Source: Saccharopolyspora erythraea NRRL 2338
GTDB lineage: Bacteria > Actinomycetota > Actinomycetes > Mycobacteriales > Pseudonocardiaceae
Assembly (NCBI RefSeq): GCF_000062885.1
Contig: NC_009142.1
Location: 7,181,584-7,245,583, forward strand
Reading direction: 5' to 3'
Length of the DNA stretch: 64,000 bases
Shown here: positions 15,843 to 23,517 of the stretch, one piece after another
Layout of the letters: each line of letters starts with the position of its first letter
Numbering within the stretch: the first letter of the stretch is position 1
Position numbers and translations under genes: made by a program
The notes under the pieces: generated by a model
What the model saw: the letters and a program-made list of their open reading frames with translations, nothing else
What the model was told of the DNA's origin: nothing
Databases searched by the model: none

Positions 15843-16484
15843 ATGACCGAGCAGAAGACCGACATCGCGTTCGTGCTCTACGAGAACATGACCGCGCTCG
15901 ACCTCGTAGGCCCCTACGAGGTGCTTTCCGCCGTACCGTCGGCCACCGGCCACTTCGTGGCCGCGACGCGCGAACCGGTCCGCGCCGACAACGGCCTGAC
16001 GGTCCAGCCGACCACCACCTTCGCCGAGCTGACCCGCCCCGGCATCGTCGTGGTGCCCGGCGGATCCGGGTGGCGCAACGCCCTCGAGGCTCGCGACCTG
16101 ATCGGCTGGCTGGCCGCCGTGCACCCGACCACGTCGTGGACGACGTCGGTGTGCACCGGCTCCACGCTGCTCGCCAAGGCCGGCGTCCTGGCCGGGCGGA
16201 CCGCGACGACCCACTGGGCCTGCCGCGATGTGCTCGCCGGCCTCGGTGTCGAGGTGAGCACCGACCGCGTCGTCTTCGACGGCGACGTGGTCAGCGCGGC
16301 CGGCGTGTCGGCGGGCATCGACATGGCGCTGCGGCTGGTCGCGCGGGTCTGGGGCGAGGAAGCCGCGCAGCGCATCACCCTGGGCCTCGAGTACGACCCG
16401 CAGCCGCCGTTCGACACCGGGTCGCCCGACAAGGCCCCGGCGGAGATGGTCACGGCCCTGCACGCGGCGGTGAACGCGCTCTGA
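15843..16484 (+). CDS. DJ-1/PfpI family protein (isonitrile hydratase-like)
   Basis: 213 residues with a single DJ-1/PfpI domain: DIAFVLYENMTALDLVGPYEVLS, VVVPGGSGW, TTSVCTGSTLLAKAGVLAGRTATTHWACRD (nucleophile Cys in CTG) and VVSAAGVSAGIDMALRLVARVWG. This sub-group includes isonitrile hydratase InhA and many uncharacterised stress proteins. The chemical substrate is not known. It has a proper GAGGAAG ribosome-binding site and follows the GlxA-type regulator by 13 bp, so the two likely form one transcript. The shared fold suggests an old duplication in which the regulator gained an AraC domain. Confidence 0.88.
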   Translation: MTEQKTDIAFVLYENMTALDLVGPYEVLSAVPSATGHFVAATREPVRADNGLTVQPTTTFAELTRPGIVVVPGGSGWRNALEARDLIGWLAAVHPTTSWTTSVCTGSTLLAKAGVLAGRTATTHWACRDVLAGLGVEVSTDRVVFDGDVVSAAGVSAGIDMALRLVARVWGEEAAQRITLGLEYDPQPPFDTGSPDKAPAEMVTALHAAVNAL

Positions 16485-16502
16485 CGCGGCTACGCTCACG
16501 AC

Positions 16503-17105
16503 GTGACACGTCCTGAGCACCGCGTCTACCTCCTGCGGCACGGCGAGACGGAGTGGTCGGGCAACGGCAGGCACACCGGCCGCACCGACATCCCGCTCAC
16601 CGCCAACGGCGAGCGGCTGGCCCGCCGCGCCGGCCGCACCCTGGCCTGGCTGGGGCTGGTCATGCCCGCGCTGGTGCTGACCAGCCCGCGTGAGCGCGCC
16701 CGGCGCACCGCCGAGCTCGCCGGGCTGCGCGGCGCCGCCACCGAGCCGCTGCTGGCCGAGTGGGACTACGGCGACTTCGAGGGCCTGACCACGCCGCAGA
16801 TCCGCGAGAGCGTGCCGGGCTGGACGGTGTGGACGCATTCCTGCCCGGGCGGCGAGTCCGCCGACGACGTCGCGGCCCGCGCGGACAAGGTCCTGGCGCG
16901 GGTCCGCCACGCCGAGTCCGACGTGGTGCTGGTCGGCCACGGCCACTTCAGCCGCTCGCTCGTCGCCCGCTGGCTCGGGCTGCCGGTCACCTCGGGCGTC
17001 GGCTTCGCCCTCGACCCCGCGGGCGTCACGGTCCTCGGCCACGAGCGGGGCGCGCCCCAGGTCGTCCGCTCCAACATCCCCGCGTGGCAGGATTCCGGCG
17101 ACTGA
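16503..17105 (+). CDS. Histidine phosphatase superfamily protein (Gpm2/Rv3214-like acid phosphatase)
   Basis: 200 residues. The phosphohistidine motif LLRHGETEWSGNGRHTGRTDIPLT opens the protein; SPRERARRTAELAG supplies the second arginine; LLAEWDYGDFEG carries the acid/base glutamate region and VVLVGHGHFSRSLVARWLG the second histidine. This is the phosphatase rather than phosphoglycerate-mutase pattern; the mycobacterial homologue was named Gpm2/EntD but acts as a broad acid phosphatase. It starts the segment whose gene order resembles Rv3214-Rv3257c. GTG start at 16503, 18 bp after the preceding stop. Confidence 0.9.
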   Translation: MTRPEHRVYLLRHGETEWSGNGRHTGRTDIPLTANGERLARRAGRTLAWLGLVMPALVLTSPRERARRTAELAGLRGAATEPLLAEWDYGDFEGLTTPQIRESVPGWTVWTHSCPGGESADDVAARADKVLARVRHAESDVVLVGHGHFSRSLVARWLGLPVTSGVGFALDPAGVTVLGHERGAPQVVRSNIPAWQDSGD

Positions 17106-17121
17106 GGGAGGTAGCCGGAAC

Positions 17122-17589
17122 ATGATCCGCAGGGTGACCGAGACCGACGTGCCCGCAGTGGTCGAGCTCGTCCACGACCTGGCCCGCTACGAGCGCGCCG
17201 AGCACGAGTGCCATCTCACCGAGGGACAGCTGCGCGAGGCGCTGTTCGGCCCGTCGCCCGCCGTCTTCGGCCACGTCGCCGAAGTGGACGGGGCGATCGG
17301 CGGCTTCGCGGTGTGGTTCCTGAACTTCTCGACCTGGCGCGGCGTGCACGGCATCTACCTGGAGGACCTCTACGTCCGCCCGGAGCACCGCGGCCTGGGG
17401 CTGGGCAAGGCGCTGCTGCAGACCCTGGCGCAGGAGTGCGTGGCCCGCGGCTACGCGCGCCTGGAGTGGTCGGTGCTCGACTGGAACGAGCCGTCGATCA
17501 ACTTCTACAAGGCCGCCGGAGCCGTCCCGATGGACGAGTGGACCGTCTTCCGGCTGACCGACGACGCGCTGGTCTCGTTCGCGGGCTGA
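17122..17589 (+). CDS. GNAT family N-acetyltransferase (diamine acetyltransferase-like)
   Basis: 155 residues, a single GNAT domain. The acetyl-CoA pyrophosphate loop is RPEHRGLGLGKALLQTL (Q/RxxGxG/A type), preceded by the beta strand GIYLEDLYV and followed by GYARLEWSVLDWNEPSINFYKAAGA. The WSVLDWN..AINFYKxxGA pattern resembles spermidine/spermine and thialysine acetyltransferases. It likely acetylates a small amine. ATG at 17122 with GGGAGGT upstream. It follows the phosphatase by 16 bp, so the pair is likely co-transcribed. Confidence 0.88.
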   Translation: MIRRVTETDVPAVVELVHDLARYERAEHECHLTEGQLREALFGPSPAVFGHVAEVDGAIGGFAVWFLNFSTWRGVHGIYLEDLYVRPEHRGLGLGKALLQTLAQECVARGYARLEWSVLDWNEPSINFYKAAGAVPMDEWTVFRLTDDALVSFAG

Positions 17590-17712
17590 GCAAGGGTCCG
17601 GTCGGGCCAACGGCGTGCGGACCGTCCGCGTCGCAGCGGCGGCCTCAGCGGCCCTGGGCCACGGGCACGAGGAACGCACCGGCCGTCCGGCGCCACGTCG
17701 TGCGTCCGGAGG

Positions 17713-18144
17713 TCAGCTCTCGCGGTCGGCGTCCGGGGCGGGCCTGGAGTAGAACGCCCACTCCCGGCCCTCGCGGTTGAACATGAAGCACAGGACCGCG
17801 ACGGACGGGGCGGCGATCGCGAAGCCGATCAGCGGCTGCCCGGACGGCCCGATCGCATACCAGGCGGCGCCGAGCAGCAGGAGCTGCAGCAGCATCGCCG
17901 GGGTGCGGGCCCAGTGCTTGCCCCGCACGAGCCCGATGCCCGCCGCGAGCACCGCGGCCGACAGCACGGTGTAGTACCCCGCCTCGCCGTAGGTCGAGCG
18001 GCGGTCCAGCTCACCAACGCCGCCGAGGTCCACGGCCGCGCCGCGGACCACCAGCGCGGTGGCGAAGACGAGTCCGGCCACCGCCTGCAGGGTGGTGATG
18101 ACGCCGGCGATGCGGACGGATCGCGGGGCAGCTTCGGTCGGCAC
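17713..18144 (-). CDS. Conserved integral membrane protein (Rv3217c-like)
   Basis: 143 residues with four predicted membrane helices: IAGVITTLQAVAGLVFATAL, YYTVLSAAVLAAGIGLV, AMLLQLLLLGAAWYAI and LIGFAIAAPSVAVLCFMF. The C-terminus is polar (NREGREWAFYSRPAPDADRES). No catalytic motif is visible and the function is unknown. The mycobacterial counterpart in the same position is, from memory, also about 143 residues, between an acetyltransferase and the lipid-kinase gene. GTG start at 18144. Confidence 0.8.
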   Translation of the reverse strand: MPTEAAPRSVRIAGVITTLQAVAGLVFATALVVRGAAVDLGGVGELDRRSTYGEAGYYTVLSAAVLAAGIGLVRGKHWARTPAMLLQLLLLGAAWYAIGPSGQPLIGFAIAAPSVAVLCFMFNREGREWAFYSRPAPDADRES

Positions 18145-18560
18145 GACGCCATCGCCCTTTCGGCAGGAAAAAAGTTCGGTGACTCTACGTGTACGCCCAC
18201 GATGGTAATACCGCCCGAACGTCGCATGGCCGTCGCGGGGTCGGGGAGCAATGATCGGACCTATGGCTGGTGCGGCGGTCGAGGGTCACGGGGTGCCCGC
18301 GCGTTCCGCCACGAGCCCGGCCGACGCCGATCCGTCCACGCCAGGTGCGTTCCGGGGTTGCGCACCTGCATCGGATCGGCCCCGGGTGGTAGTCGACGGC
18401 GAGGCGCACCGGTGGCCGGTGTCTCAGCCCGCCGCAGCCACCGCAGCCGGGCCCGGCCCGGCGAGGTCGTACCGCAGCGGACGGAAGGGGGTCCGCCGGT
18501 AGCAAGCAATCACGCGGACGCGGACGCGTCGCCCGTCGAGGTGTCACCTAGGCTTCGGGT
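18145..18560. other. 416-bp intergenic region without a recognised gene
   Basis: Open frames on both strands are arginine/proline-rich and show no family pattern. They are of the kind produced by high-GC sequence. The region separates the divergent membrane protein (minus) and lipid kinase (plus), so it must hold their promoters. I could not pick a convincing -35/-10 pair. Confidence 0.4.
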
Positions 18561-19487
18561 GTGCGTGCCGTTCTCGTCGTCAACCCGCAGGCGACCTCGA
18601 CCACCGCGGCGGGCCGGGATGTGCTGGCGCACGCGCTGGCCAGCACGCTGAAGCTCGACGTCGTCGAGACCCGCTACCGCGGCCACGCCGCCGACGCGGC
18701 GCGCGCGGCGGTGGTCGAAGGCGTGGACCTGGTGATCGCGCACGGCGGCGACGGCACCGTGAACGAAGTGGTCAACGGCATGTTCTCGGCGGCGCCCGCG
18801 GGCACCGCGCCGATGCCGACGCTGGGCGTGGTGCCCGGCGGGTCGGCCAACGTCTTCGCCAGGGCCCTCGGGCTGCCGAAGGACCCGGTCGAGGCCACAC
18901 ACCGGCTGCTGCGCGCCGTGGAGACGGGCAGCGGGCGCCGCGTCGGGCTGGGCCGCGCCAACGACCGCTGGTTCACCTTCAACGCGGGCGTCGGGTGGGA
19001 CGCCGACGTCGTCGCCGAGGTCGAGCGGTTGCGCGCCGGCGGGCGGGAGGTCAGCCCCGCCCTGTACGCGCGCATCGCCCTGGCCTGCTACTTCCGCGTC
19101 GCCCGGCACAAGCCGCTGATCAGCGTGCGGGCCGACGACGAGGAGCCGGTGACCGGCCTGCACACGGCGTTCGTCACCAACACCGATCCGTGGACCTACC
19201 TGGGCCCGCGCCCCGTGCGGATGAACCCGGAAACATCCTTCGACACCGGTCTCGGCGTCTTCTCGCTGCGCAGCATGGATGCTTACTCTGTGTTACATCA
19301 TGTAGCGCAGATGCTGCGCGGTAGAGCGAAACCACACGGTAGAAACTCATTTCGGCGTGCGGACGTGGGGCGTCTGCACGTAACCTGTCAGGAGCCGTTG
19401 CGCCTGCAGGTGGACGGCGACAACCTGGGCGAACGCTCGGTCATCGAGTTCACCTCGGTGCCCGACGCCCTGCGTGTCGCCGTATAA
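18561..19487 (+). CDS. Diacylglycerol kinase/sphingosine kinase family lipid kinase
   Basis: 308 residues. The catalytic domain begins at the N-terminus (VLVVNPQATSTTAAGRDVL) and has the hallmark ATP-binding loop AHGGDGTVNEVVNG and the PGGSANVFARALGLP motif. The later YegS/DagK beta-sandwich region includes FTFNAGVGWDADVVAEVE and LRLQVDGDNLGE. It would phosphorylate a lipid alcohol such as diacylglycerol at the membrane surface. The GTG start at 18561 fixes the N-terminus at VRAVLVVNPQ. Position directly before whiB1 matches the mycobacterial Rv3218-whiB1 order. Confidence 0.9.
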   Translation: MRAVLVVNPQATSTTAAGRDVLAHALASTLKLDVVETRYRGHAADAARAAVVEGVDLVIAHGGDGTVNEVVNGMFSAAPAGTAPMPTLGVVPGGSANVFARALGLPKDPVEATHRLLRAVETGSGRRVGLGRANDRWFTFNAGVGWDADVVAEVERLRAGGREVSPALYARIALACYFRVARHKPLISVRADDEEPVTGLHTAFVTNTDPWTYLGPRPVRMNPETSFDTGLGVFSLRSMDAYSVLHHVAQMLRGRAKPHGRNSFRRADVGRLHVTCQEPLRLQVDGDNLGERSVIEFTSVPDALRVAV

Positions 19488-19580
19488 CTTTCTCGTAACG
19501 GGTGGTCGTCGTCGGCGCGTGGCCCCGTCCGCTGCCGATGATCAACCGAAACCCCAGGTCAAGACCTATCGATCTTTCAG

Positions 19581-19594
19581 GTGAGTTCCCTCAC
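19581..19594. promoter_or_regulatory. CRP-type site 1 upstream of whiB1 (GTGA-N6-TCAC)
   Basis: GTGAGTTCCCTCAC fits the core consensus of cyclic-AMP receptor proteins, TGTGA-N6-TCACA. It is the farthest of three such sites before whiB1, centred 49 bp upstream of site 2, and lies just upstream of TTGACA at 19612-19617, a possible -35 element. Confidence 0.5.
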
Positions 19595-19629
19595 CGCTGG
19601 AGATCGAACCCTTGACATCACGGCAGTTC

Positions 19630-19643
19630 GTGAAAGCATTCAC
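19630..19643. promoter_or_regulatory. CRP-type site 2 upstream of whiB1 (GTGA-N6-TCAC)
   Basis: GTGAAAGCATTCAC, followed by AA, matches GTGA-N6-TCACA exactly. An identical copy (site 3) is centred 29 bp downstream. If TTGACA at 19612-19617 is the -35 element, this site overlaps the -10 region and would be repressive. Confidence 0.6.
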
Positions 19644-19658
19644 AAGCACACGGACTCC

Positions 19659-19672
19659 GTGAAAGCATTCAC
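19659..19672. promoter_or_regulatory. CRP-type site 3 upstream of whiB1 (GTGA-N6-TCAC)
   Basis: A second identical GTGAAAGCATTCAC, again followed by AA. It ends 59 bp before the whiB1 ATG. Two CRP sites before whiB1 are known from Mycobacterium tuberculosis, which supports the reading. Confidence 0.6.
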
Positions 19673-19731
19673 AAACACCCCGAACGAAACTATCGGCACG
19701 CACGGGCGTGCCTAGCGAGGAGCAAGGAACG

Positions 19732-19986
19732 ATGGACTGGCGCCACGATGCGGTTTGCCGTGACGAGGACCCGGAACTGTTCTTCCCCGTAGGGAACAGC
19801 GGTCCTGCGCTCCTGCAGATCGCCGAGGCGAAAGCCGTTTGCCGGCGCTGCCCGGTTGCCTCCGAGTGCCTGGCCTGGGCTCTGGAGAGCGGCCAGGACG
19901 CCGGTGTCTGGGGCGGCATGAGCGAGGACGAGCGGCGTGCGCTCAAGCGGCGCAACTCCCGCACCCGGGCCCGCACCAACGCCTGA
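19732..19986 (+). CDS. whiB1: WhiB-type iron-sulfur transcriptional regulator WhiB1
   Basis: 84 residues from the ATG at 19732 (AGGAG upstream), beginning MDWRHDAVCRDEDPELFFPV. The four cluster-ligand cysteines are C9, C37, C40 and C46, the same spacing as mycobacterial WhiB1. The G[VI]WGG turn (GVWGGM, 59-64) and basic C-terminus (RRALKRRNSRTRARTNA) complete the family plan. WhiB1 carries a nitric-oxide-sensitive [4Fe-4S] cluster, binds the primary sigma factor and controls essential genes. Three CRP-type sites lie upstream, and the neighbours (lipid kinase before, pdtaS after, convergent) match the mycobacterial locus. Confidence 0.96.
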   Translation: MDWRHDAVCRDEDPELFFPVGNSGPALLQIAEAKAVCRRCPVASECLAWALESGQDAGVWGGMSEDERRALKRRNSRTRARTNA

Positions 19987-20013
19987 GGTAGCGCGTCCCG
20001 CTGGAAGCGTAAC

Positions 20014-20041
20014 GGGTCGGCCACGGTCCACTGGCCGACCC
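20014..20041 (+). terminator. Terminator hairpin of whiB1
   Basis: GGGTCGGCCA (20014-20023) pairs perfectly with TGGCCGACCC (20032-20041) around eight bases, 28 bp past the whiB1 stop. The following 190 bp before the pdtaS stop hold no recognised gene. Confidence 0.7.
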
Positions 20042-20231
20042 TCGTGCTCCGGCCCCGCCCACTGCGGCTGTCGCGTACAAGAACGAACCCCGACGAGAAG
20101 AAGCCAGGTCGATCAGCGTTGATGTCGGCCGCGCCCGCCTCGCGAACAGCGAGCCCGGTGCGCACCGACGGATCGGCCACCGGCACGTCACCCCGCATGG
20201 ACGTGCCAACGGACATCGACGCACGCGCCGG

Positions 20232-21725
20232 TCAGCGGCGGTACTTCAGCGGAACCCTCAGCACGGCTTCGGTTCCGCGTTGACGCCCCCGACCACGCAA
20301 GCTCAACGATCCTCGTAGCTCCGACTCCACGAGGGTCCGCACGATCTGCAGGCCGAGGCGTTCGGCGCGCTCGAGGGAGAAGCCCTTCGGCAGGCCGCGA
20401 CCGTCATCGGAGATGACGACGTCCAGCCAGCGCGCCGAACGCTCCGCCTGCACCACGACCTCTCCGCCCTGCCCTTCCGGGAAGGCGTGCTCGAAAGCGT
20501 TCTGCACCAGCTCGGTCAGCACCATGACCAGCGGTGTCGCCAGTTCCGCCGACACCACGCCGAACCGGCCGTCCCGGCGGACCTTCACCCCGGTCTCGGC
20601 GGCCGCGACATCGCTCATCATCGGGATCACCCGGTCCACGACGTCGTCGAGGTCGACCCGCTCGTCCACCGACATCGACAGCGTCTCGTGCACCAGCGCG
20701 ATCGAGGTGACCCGCCGCACCGACTCCTCCAGCGCGAGCCGCGCCTCGGAATTTCCGGTGCGCCGCGACTGCAGGCGCAGCAGCGCCGCCACCGTCTGCA
20801 GGTTGTTCTTGACGCGGTGGTGGATCTCCCGGATCGTCGCGTCCTTCGACAGCAGCGCCCGGTCCCGCCGCTTGACCTCGGTGACGTCGCGCACCAGCAC
20901 CAGCGCACCCGCCTGCTGGCCGCGAGGGTGCAGCGGCAGCGCCCGGAACAGCACGGTGGCGCCCCTGGCGTCGGCCTCCATCCGCATGCTGGGCTGTCCG
21001 CCGTTCGCGCGCCGGATGCGCTGCGACACCTCGTCGGCGTCGAACGGATCGGTCAGCAGCGACCGGGTCAGCGGCGCCAGCTGGGCGCCGACCAGGTCCG
21101 ACGCGTGGCCCATCCGGTGGTAGGCCGACAGGGCGTTCGGGCTGGCGAACACGACCGAGCCGGAGGCGTCCAGGCGGATCAGGCCGTCTCCGACGCGCGG
21201 ACTGGTGTGCACGTCGGGCGAGGGCTCCGGGGTCGGGAACGTGCCGTCGGCGACCATCTGGCACAGGTCGGCCGCGCTGCCCAGGTAGGAGATCTCCAGC
21301 GGGCTCGGCACCCGCGGCACCGCGAGGTTGGTGTCGCGGCTGAGCACCGCGACGATTTCCCGGCCGAGCTTGACCGGGATCGTCTCCCGCCGCACCGGCA
21401 CCCCGAGGTGCCAGCGCGGGTCCTCCTCGCGGCAGATCCGGCCCTCCACGGCCGCCCGCCGCAGCTGCGGGTGCTCGTCCTGGGTCACCTCGCTGCCGAC
21501 CACGTCCTCCGGGTGTGCCGTCGGCGCCGTCGTCGGACGGGCCTGCGCCACGCACAGGAAGCGCGACTCGGCCGCGTCCGGCGGGCCGATCGGCACCCAC
21601 ATCAGGAAGTCCGCGAAGGACAGGTCGGAGAGCAGCTGCCACTCGGCCACCACGAGCTGCAGGTGGTCGGCCGCGGCCCCGGACAGACCGGTGTGCTCGG
21701 CGAGCAGGTCACTGAGCGTCGACAA
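20232..21725 (-). CDS. pdtaS: Cytosolic sensor histidine kinase PdtaS (HisKA_2 family)
   Basis: 497 residues with no membrane span. An N-terminal GAF-like domain (about 1-155) is followed by a PAS domain (about 180-285, GLIRLDASGSVVFASPNALSAYHRMGH). The HisKA_2 dimerisation segment has the phosphoacceptor region IREIHHRVKNNLQTVAALLRLQSRR (His about 302/303), then a HATPase with ELVQNAFEHAFP and VISDDGRGLPKGF. HHRVKNNLQ is diagnostic for this family. In mycobacteria PdtaS phosphorylates the RNA-binding antiterminator PdtaR, which is encoded elsewhere and is not in this window. The gene is convergent with whiB1 and next to the biotinyl-domain gene, as in mycobacteria. Confidence 0.94.
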   Translation of the reverse strand: MSTLSDLLAEHTGLSGAAADHLQLVVAEWQLLSDLSFADFLMWVPIGPPDAAESRFLCVAQARPTTAPTAHPEDVVGSEVTQDEHPQLRRAAVEGRICREEDPRWHLGVPVRRETIPVKLGREIVAVLSRDTNLAVPRVPSPLEISYLGSAADLCQMVADGTFPTPEPSPDVHTSPRVGDGLIRLDASGSVVFASPNALSAYHRMGHASDLVGAQLAPLTRSLLTDPFDADEVSQRIRRANGGQPSMRMEADARGATVLFRALPLHPRGQQAGALVLVRDVTEVKRRDRALLSKDATIREIHHRVKNNLQTVAALLRLQSRRTGNSEARLALEESVRRVTSIALVHETLSMSVDERVDLDDVVDRVIPMMSDVAAAETGVKVRRDGRFGVVSAELATPLVMVLTELVQNAFEHAFPEGQGGEVVVQAERSARWLDVVISDDGRGLPKGFSLERAERLGLQIVRTLVESELRGSLSLRGRGRQRGTEAVLRVPLKYRR

Positions 21726-21728
21726 AGA

Positions 21729-21953
21729 TCATCCCTCGACGACGGCGATGAGGTCGCCTTCCTGCACGGCGTCGCCGGGCCGAACGACCAGCCGGCTCAC
21801 GACGCCTGCCGCTTGGGTGAGGACGGGGATCTCGGTCTTCATGGACTCGAGCACGACCAAGGCGTCCCCACCGCTGACGCGGTCGCCCTCGGCGACCCGC
21901 ACCGCCTTCACACCGGCGGCGACGTCAGCGCGGATCTCCTCCGCCTCGGCCAT
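21729..21953 (-). CDS. Small biotinyl/lipoyl attachment domain protein (Rv3221c/TB7.3-like)
   Basis: 74 residues from the ATG at 21953. It is a lone biotin-carboxyl-carrier-type domain: IRADVAAGVKAVRVAEGDRV, then the hairpin ALVVLESMKTEIPVL with the modifiable lysine, and VVSRLVVRPGDAVQEGDLIAVVE. The usual motif is (A/S)MKM; here the residue after lysine is threonine. It sits 3 bp upstream of nothing else than pdtaS (which starts at 21725), so the two may be co-transcribed, with this gene first. Its partner carboxylase is unknown. Confidence 0.88.
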   Translation of the reverse strand: MAEAEEIRADVAAGVKAVRVAEGDRVSGGDALVVLESMKTEIPVLTQAAGVVSRLVVRPGDAVQEGDLIAVVEG

Positions 21954-22154
21954 CAGTTCCCCTCCTCGACAGCGGGGCCGGGTGGACCCCAGACAAGGAA
22001 ACCACGTGACGGGGCACCGGCGAGCGGCAGGTGGGGCCATGTCAGACTTGACGGGCTGACCCAGCTCGAGCCGTCGGCTCGGACGCCTTGCGACGTCCAC
22101 GCGGTGCGCGGGCTGGTCGGGACAAGCCGTTGACCACAGACCGAGGGAGTTGCC

Positions 22155-22229
22155 ATGGGCAAGCGGGCCCGCAAGAAGAAGGACCGGCGCAAGAACAAGG
22201 CCAACCACGGCAAGCGCCCGAACAGCTGA
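22155..22229 (+). CDS. Ribosomal protein bL37 (24-residue actinobacterial 50S peptide)
   Basis: A 24-codon gene, ATG at 22155 to TGA at 22229, preceded by GAGGGAG seven bases upstream. The peptide begins MGKRARKKKDRR and ends KANHGKRPNS. This is nearly the sequence of bL37, the small basic protein found in cryo-EM structures of mycobacterial 50S subunits (MAKRGRKKRDRK...KANHGKRPNA from memory). Over half of the residues are Lys, Arg or His. It lies between the biotinyl-domain gene and rsrA and is often missed in annotation because of its length. A perfect hairpin terminator follows after 28 bp. Confidence 0.93.
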   Translation: MGKRARKKKDRRKNKANHGKRPNS

Positions 22230-22257
22230 CCGCGGCGCTCACGCCACGACAAGCGCG

Positions 22258-22291
22258 GAAGGGCCCCGAACCTGCTGGTTCGGGGCCCTTC
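22258..22291. terminator. Bidirectional terminator between bL37 and rsrA
   Basis: GAAGGGCCCCGAACC (22258-22272) pairs perfectly with GGTTCGGGGCCCTTC (22277-22291) around a TGCT loop. The stem is 15 bp. It serves the bL37 gene on plus and the sigR-rsrA operon (stop at 22316) on minus. Confidence 0.85.
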
Positions 22292-22315
22292 CTGCGTCCG
22301 GATCATCGGCGTCGT

Positions 22316-22651
22316 CTACTCCGCCGAAGAGGTTTTCCTCGTGCGCACTTCCACGGAGGTGCCATCCGGGCCGTATTCGACGGTGACCTCGGCCTGCCTG
22401 AGCACCGTCTCGCGGATCGACGCGCGCAACCGGTCGCGCAGCTCCTTGGGTGCGTGCTCACCGCTGCACTTGCGGTGCAGCAGCGCCTTGATGTGCTCCT
22501 CGAGCCCGTAGTGCTCCAGACAGCTCCCGCAGTCGTCCAGGTGGCGCTGCAGGATCGCGCGCCGCTCGCGGTCGCACTCGTTGTCCAGGAACAGCCACAC
22601 CTCGGCGAGCACGTCGTCGCAAGAGGTGTGCTCTCGCTCGCCGCTGCTCAT
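22316..22651 (-). CDS. rsrA: Redox-sensing zinc anti-sigma factor RsrA/RshA
   Basis: 111 residues. The ZAS zinc motif is H37-x3-C41-x2-C44 ([20 protein letters not shown]), with an upstream cysteine C11 ([19 protein letters not shown]) that completes the thiol switch. Under reducing conditions RsrA binds SigR; disulfide stress releases zinc and the sigma factor. A further cysteine lies in [19 protein letters not shown]. Its ATG at 22651 overlaps the sigR stop by four bases, so the partners are made in coupled amounts. The terminator at 22258-22291 ends the operon. Confidence 0.95.
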   Translation of the reverse strand: MSSGEREHTSCDDVLAEVWLFLDNECDRERRAILQRHLDDCGSCLEHYGLEEHIKALLHRKCSGEHAPKELRDRLRASIRETVLRQAEVTVEYGPDGTSVEVRTRKTSSAE

Positions 22652-23337
22652 GAAGTGCTCACCTCCCGCTTGTTCTCCCGCAGGAACCCGCGGTCCCGCG
22701 CGACATCGGTGAGCATGTCGCGCAGTTGCCTGCGGCCGCGGTGCAGCCGCGACATCACGGTGCCGATGGGGGTCCCCATGATCTCGGCGATCTCCTTGTA
22801 CGCGAAGCCTTCGACATCGGCAAGGTAGACGACCATGCGGAACTCTTCGGCGAGCTGTTGCAGCGCGTTCTTGACGTCGGTGTCGGGGAGCCGGTCCAGC
22901 GCTTCCACCTCGGCGGAGCGCAGGCCGCTGGAGGTGTGGTTCTCCGCCTGCGCGAGCTGCCAGTCGGCGATCTCGTCGGTCGGCTGCTGCTGCGGCTGGC
23001 GCTGCCGCTTGCGGTAGCCGTTGATGTAGGTGTTGGTCAGGATCCGGTACAGCCACGCCTTCAGGTTGGTTCCCTGGGCGAAGGACTTGAACGCCGAGTA
23101 CGCCTTGAGGTAGGTCTCCTGCACCAGGTCCTCGGCGTCGGGTGCGTTGCGGGTCATCCGCAGCGCCGCACCGTAGAGCTGGTCCAGCAGCGGCATCGCG
23201 TCGCGCTCGAACCGGGCGGCGCGTTCGTCCTCGGTCTCCTCGACCTGTCCGTCCGCGGAAACCGTCTGACCTGGCCGCTGGTCCTCGGCAGTGTCGAGCT
23301 GCCCAGCGTTGCTCGGCGGCTGGGGGGTGCTAGGCAC
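22648..23337 (-). CDS. sigR: ECF sigma factor SigR/SigH (thiol-oxidative stress), with an alternative 55-residue longer start
   Basis: 229 residues from the GTG at 23337, which has AAAGGAG at the right distance. Region 2 is [32 protein letters not shown]...[20 protein letters not shown]; region 4 is [45 protein letters not shown]. It directs transcription of thioredoxin and other thiol-repair genes and is held by RsrA, encoded downstream with a four-base overlap. The frame stays open upstream: an ATG at 23502 adds exactly 55 residues ([13 protein letters not shown]...SWRRERSQ). A SigR-consensus promoter is placed to transcribe from just before that ATG, so an inducible extended isoform is likely. 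Confidence 0.95.
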   Translation of the reverse strand: MPSTPQPPSNAGQLDTAEDQRPGQTVSADGQVEETEDERAARFERDAMPLLDQLYGAALRMTRNAPDAEDLVQETYLKAYSAFKSFAQGTNLKAWLYRILTNTYINGYRKRQRQPQQQPTDEIADWQLAQAENHTSSGLRSAEVEALDRLPDTDVKNALQQLAEEFRMVVYLADVEGFAYKEIAEIMGTPIGTVMSRLHRGRRQLRDMLTDVARDRGFLRENKREVSTS

Positions 23338-23517
23338 CTGGCTCCTTTCCCGTCGCCAGGACTTGGTGACAACTGGCGACGAACCCATGCGGTCCTGCGC
23401 ATGGCTCGGCTTCGAGGATACGCGGCGCGCTCCGGGCCCACCCGTGGACGAAACCGGCTCCGCACCTGGTCGGTCGAGTACGCAAGTGTTCGTCTGCTCC
23501 ATTGGCACGCCCGATCC

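Noticed and set aside
18185-18547. Possible small gene between the membrane protein and lipid kinase
   Set aside because: Arg/Pro-rich composition, overlapping open frames on both strands and no start signals.
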